Part shown: positions 62,169-64,000 of the stretch, piece after piece
Layout of the letters: each line of letters begins with the position of its first letter
Numbering within the stretch: position 1 is the first letter of the stretch
Origin: an uncultured bacterium
GTDB taxonomy: Bacteria; Bacillota_I; Bacilli_A; RFN20; CAG-826
DNA length: 64,000 nt
Reading direction: 5' to 3'
NCBI GenBank assembly: GCA_949291375.1
Contig: CASEVI010000001.1
Location: 424,640 to 488,639 of the forward strand
Program-made: the position numbers and the translations under genes
Notes under the pieces: generated by a model
What the model was told of the DNA's origin: nothing
The model's database searches: none
Seen by the model: only the letters and a program-made list of their open reading frames with translations

Positions 62169-62289
62169 ACACACATCAGTTTTGGTTGACGACCAATATC
62201 CAAAAACTCCTTAGGAAGTGAAGGCGATAGATGCTCGAATTCAATAACCGGTGGGCATCTAAAACCTTCGCTAATTTAGGAGGAACCAT
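62169..62289 (+). promoter_or_regulatory. Structured leader before the DUF2800 operon
   Basis: A 121-base non-coding stretch with nested pairing: GAAGG (62220-62224) with CCTTC (62264-62268) outside AGATGC (62229-62234) with GCATCT (62255-62260); the loop holds AATTCAATAACCG. The same 13-mer is found at 61648-61660. Structured RNA motifs have been described upstream of DUF2800 genes in phages and Firmicutes; whether this is that motif cannot be decided here. Confidence 0.45.
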
Positions 62290-62484
62290 ATGGAAGAAAG
62301 CAAACAAGAAAAATTACTCAATGCCATTTTCGGGACTGAACCAAAGCCTAAATCACTTCGCTTTTCATTGAATCTTGAAGACGTGACTGTGGATGTCGCT
62401 ATCAAGAAAAACAAAAAGAACGAAGTAAAAGGTTGTTCTGGTTCTTGCTCAGGTGGCTGTAAATGCGGAGGCAACAAACGATGA
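62290..62484 (+). CDS. Small prophage/ICE protein with cysteine-rich tail
   Basis: 64 residues with a consensus TTAGGAGG ribosome site. The N-terminal 50 residues are charged (LRFSLNLEDVTVDVAIKK, likely beta strands); the tail CSGSCSGGCKCGGNKR has four cysteines that could bind metal. Not recognised. Its TGA overlaps the next ATG by 4 bases (ATGA), typical of coupled translation in mobile elements. Confidence 0.6.
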   Translation: MEESKQEKLLNAIFGTEPKPKSLRFSLNLEDVTVDVAIKKNKKNEVKGCSGSCSGGCKCGGNKR

Positions 62485-62612
62485 ACTATTTCAAATGCAA
62501 ACCTTCCTATGCAAGCGAGGAAGAGGACTGGAACGCTTGGTGCGACGAGGAACTTATCCGCGATGCATATGAAGAAGAAAAAGAGGTAAAGAAAAATGAA
62601 TCAAAAGATTAG
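62481..62612 (+). CDS. 43-residue acidic small protein, ATGA-coupled
   Basis: Begins MNYFKCKPSYASEEEDWNAW and ends EVKKNESKD. It overlaps the preceding gene by 4 bases and the following gene by 17 bases, a compact arrangement that supports translation. Its 3' part carries the AAGAGGTAAAG ribosome site of the next gene. Not recognised. Confidence 0.5.
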   Translation: MNYFKCKPSYASEEEDWNAWCDEELIRDAYEEEKEVKKNESKD

Positions 62613-62868
62613 CGAGCTTCTTTTAGAAGCCAAAAACAAAATCGACGAAGCCTTGAACCTTCTTAATCCAAAAGAAGCAAGAGAAGAGAAAAAAGCCATC
62701 ACTCTGGATGAAATCCGTGCAGAACTTACGTCTTTTGCTAGAAAAGGTTTCACCAGCGATATCAGGGACATCATCGTCGGCTTTGGGGCCAATAAGCTAT
62801 CCGAGCTTGATCCAAAGCACTATGAAGAAGTCTTGAGCCGTGTGAGGGACATCGCCAATGGAAGATAA
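62596..62868 (+). CDS. Small prophage-type protein of unknown function
   Basis: 90 residues, helical. ITLDEIRAELTSFARKGFTSDIRDIIVGFGANKLSELDPKHYEEVLSRV is the pattern of a short protein common in Firmicute prophages next to DUF2800 and single-strand DNA metabolism genes (often mislabelled as rRNA biogenesis protein). A coiled-coil N-terminus precedes it. It overlaps the DUF2800 gene by 11 bases. Confidence 0.7.
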   Translation: MNQKISELLLEAKNKIDEALNLLNPKEAREEKKAITLDEIRAELTSFARKGFTSDIRDIIVGFGANKLSELDPKHYEEVLSRVRDIANGR

Positions 62869-64000
62869 AAAACTGCATTGTCTATTAGGTGGTTCGAGCA
62901 GTGAGAGGTGGATCAATTGCACGCCTAGCGCAAGGCTTACCGAAGATATGGAGGATGTGACTTCGGTCTACGCTGAAGAAGGCTCTAATGCTCATGCACT
63001 AGCTGAATACAAACTCAATAGGGCTATTGGCGTCAACATGGAGTATCCGGAACTTACTATCTTCAACAAGGAAATGGACGAATATACCGATTCATACGTT
63101 TCATTTGTCCTAGAGCAAATCGAAGCCTTGAAAGAAGAGGATGCTGGGAACGCTCCATACGTGATGGTCGAACATCAAGTCTCATATGACAAGTGGGTGA
63201 ATGGCAGTTTCGGAACCATCGATTTCTTGGCCGCGACAAACAAGACGCTTCATATCATCGACTTCAAATATGGGCTTGGGGTCAAGGTCGATGCCACCGA
63301 AAACTCACAGCTCAAGATCTATGCTTTAGGCGCTATCCAAGAGCTCGAATGCCTATATGATTTCGAGAAGATAATCCTGACAATATATCAACCTAGAATC
63401 GGCAACGTCTCGACTTGGGAAACCGCCAAATCCGATTTGCTTAAGTGGGGCGAGAAAGTCTTAAAGCCCGCCGCCGAATTAGCCGATAAAGGCGAAGGAA
63501 TATTCAGAAGCGGTCCTTGGTGCAAGTTTTGCAAGGCTAGGGCAATCTGCAAGGAAAGAAGCAAGGTGGCACTTGATATCTTGAATCAGGAATTCAGGAA
63601 TCCCAACTTGCTTAGTGACAACGAGATCGAAGAAGTCCTGCTTAAAGCCGATGACATATCTTCTTATTTAAACGACATCAAAGACTTTGCGGTCGCCAAA
63701 GCACTCGATGGCAAGAAGTGGATCAACTTCAAGCTCGTCGAGGGCAGAAGCACCAGAAAGTTCACGGATGAAGGAAGCGTCATAAACGTTTTGAAGGACA
63801 ACAACATTAATCCTTATGACACCAAGCTTCGTTCGATTACCGATATTGAAAAAGAGCTAGGCAAAGCCAAATTCAAATCCCTTCTGGAACAATATGTCAA
63901 TAAGCCACAAGGAAAACCGACGCTTGTTTTAAGAAGTGATAAAAGAGAAGAACTAAACCTAGTAAATACTGATTTTGATGTATTCAAGGAGGAAAAATAA
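62858..64000 (+). CDS. DUF2800 protein, RecB/Cas4-like nuclease fold
   Basis: 380 residues; its TAA stop is the last codon of the window. N-terminal LLGGSSSERWINCTPSARLTEDM is the DUF2800 opening. The PD-(D/E)XK core shows GTIDFLAA (about 122-129), then LHIIDFKYGLG (D-x-K on the second strand), and the cysteine cluster WCKFCKARAIC (about 220-231) matches the Fe-S-type end of Cas4/AddB-like nucleases. The family is encoded by Firmicute phages and ICEs near recombination genes. Higher GC than the chromosome. Confidence 0.88.
   Translation: MEDKKLHCLLGGSSSERWINCTPSARLTEDMEDVTSVYAEEGSNAHALAEYKLNRAIGVNMEYPELTIFNKEMDEYTDSYVSFVLEQIEALKEEDAGNAPYVMVEHQVSYDKWVNGSFGTIDFLAATNKTLHIIDFKYGLGVKVDATENSQLKIYALGAIQELECLYDFEKIILTIYQPRIGNVSTWETAKSDLLKWGEKVLKPAAELADKGEGIFRSGPWCKFCKARAICKERSKVALDILNQEFRNPNLLSDNEIEEVLLKADDISSYLNDIKDFAVAKALDGKKWINFKLVEGRSTRKFTDEGSVINVLKDNNINPYDTKLRSITDIEKELGKAKFKSLLEQYVNKPQGKPTLVLRSDKREELNLVNTDFDVFKEEK

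Noticed and set aside
61557..62203. Overlapping frames of 71-117 codons on both strands around the sigma-like gene
   Set aside because: The HTH-encoding frame (61638-62168) explains the region; the others have no motif or ribosome site and owe their length to the higher GC content.
61303..64000. Right attachment site repeating the tRNA-Trp 3' end
   Set aside because: I found no copy of the tRNA 3' sequence here; if it exists it is outside the window.

Overview
The window is AT-rich chromosomal DNA (about 30% GC or less by eye) from a fermentative, probably gut-associated low-GC bacterium in the Bacillota/Mycoplasmatota sphere (RF39- or Erysipelotrichales-like Bacilli would fit; no 16S is present, so this is inference). 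Supporting signs are the leucine T-box before leuS, type III pantothenate kinase, an ECF-type vitamin transporter subunit, GlgD/GlgA glycogen synthesis, a Fur-rubredoxin-rubrerythrin peroxide operon typical of anaerobes, and an almost complete lack of catabolic genes. The standard code is used: several genes end in TGA and the tRNA-Trp has a CCA anticodon.

Layout. 1-51.5 kb is a core chromosome of housekeeping genes. It begins inside glgD, followed by glgA, leuS behind a T-box, a coaX-ECF-pepV-trmB/M42-ytpR run, a divergent pair (PEPCK/HPrK-like P-loop protein plus aminotransferase, facing a LacI regulator), apt, tyrS and tRNA-Asp/tRNA-Phe. Next come two CNNM-CBS transporters, several peptidases, rdgB, an HI0933 flavoprotein, tcdA, fhs, an orphan response regulator, an Ogt-Tag fusion, trxA, a yigZ-mrp-pepP-HAD-cls run, typA, malQ and rimO. 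A decayed patch follows at 46.2-48.1 kb (an ArsB-like transporter pseudogene beside an XRE-membrane protein lacking a normal start codon). The core ends with an LD-carboxypeptidase, a 44-residue acidic protein behind two cre-like operators, the Fur-rubredoxin-rubrerythrin cluster, yqeY and tRNA-Trp.

Immediately after tRNA-Trp (51.56-51.64 kb) the sequence becomes accessory. A four-copy 19-bp tandem repeat and an extended -10 promoter precede a tightly packed seven-gene plus-strand operon: XRE controller, PD-(D/E)XK restriction enzyme, beta-class DNA methyltransferase, AlkA-like DNA glycosylase, membrane-anchored unknown, GIY-YIG-RAMA protein and trypsin-like protease. Converging on it is a minus-strand pair that I read as a Hachiman (HamA/HamB) system, whose HamA carries a long extra N-terminus and lacks the expected nuclease motif. 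From about 61.5 kb composition shifts to clearly higher GC, and a prophage/ICE-like gene set begins: a sigma/HTH protein, small ATGA-coupled genes and a DUF2800 RecB/Cas4-like protein, with structured leader sequence in front. It runs off the right edge.

The best candidates for something undescribed are the composite operon at 51.95-57.2 kb, which joins modification, base-excision repair, a methylation-reader-type nuclease, a membrane protein and a protease in one transcript, and the variant HamA beside it. In the core, the in-frame TrmB-M42 join, the Ogt-Tag fusion, the ATA-start regulator, the frameshifted peroxiredoxin and the PEPCK/HPrK-like kinase are the main oddities.
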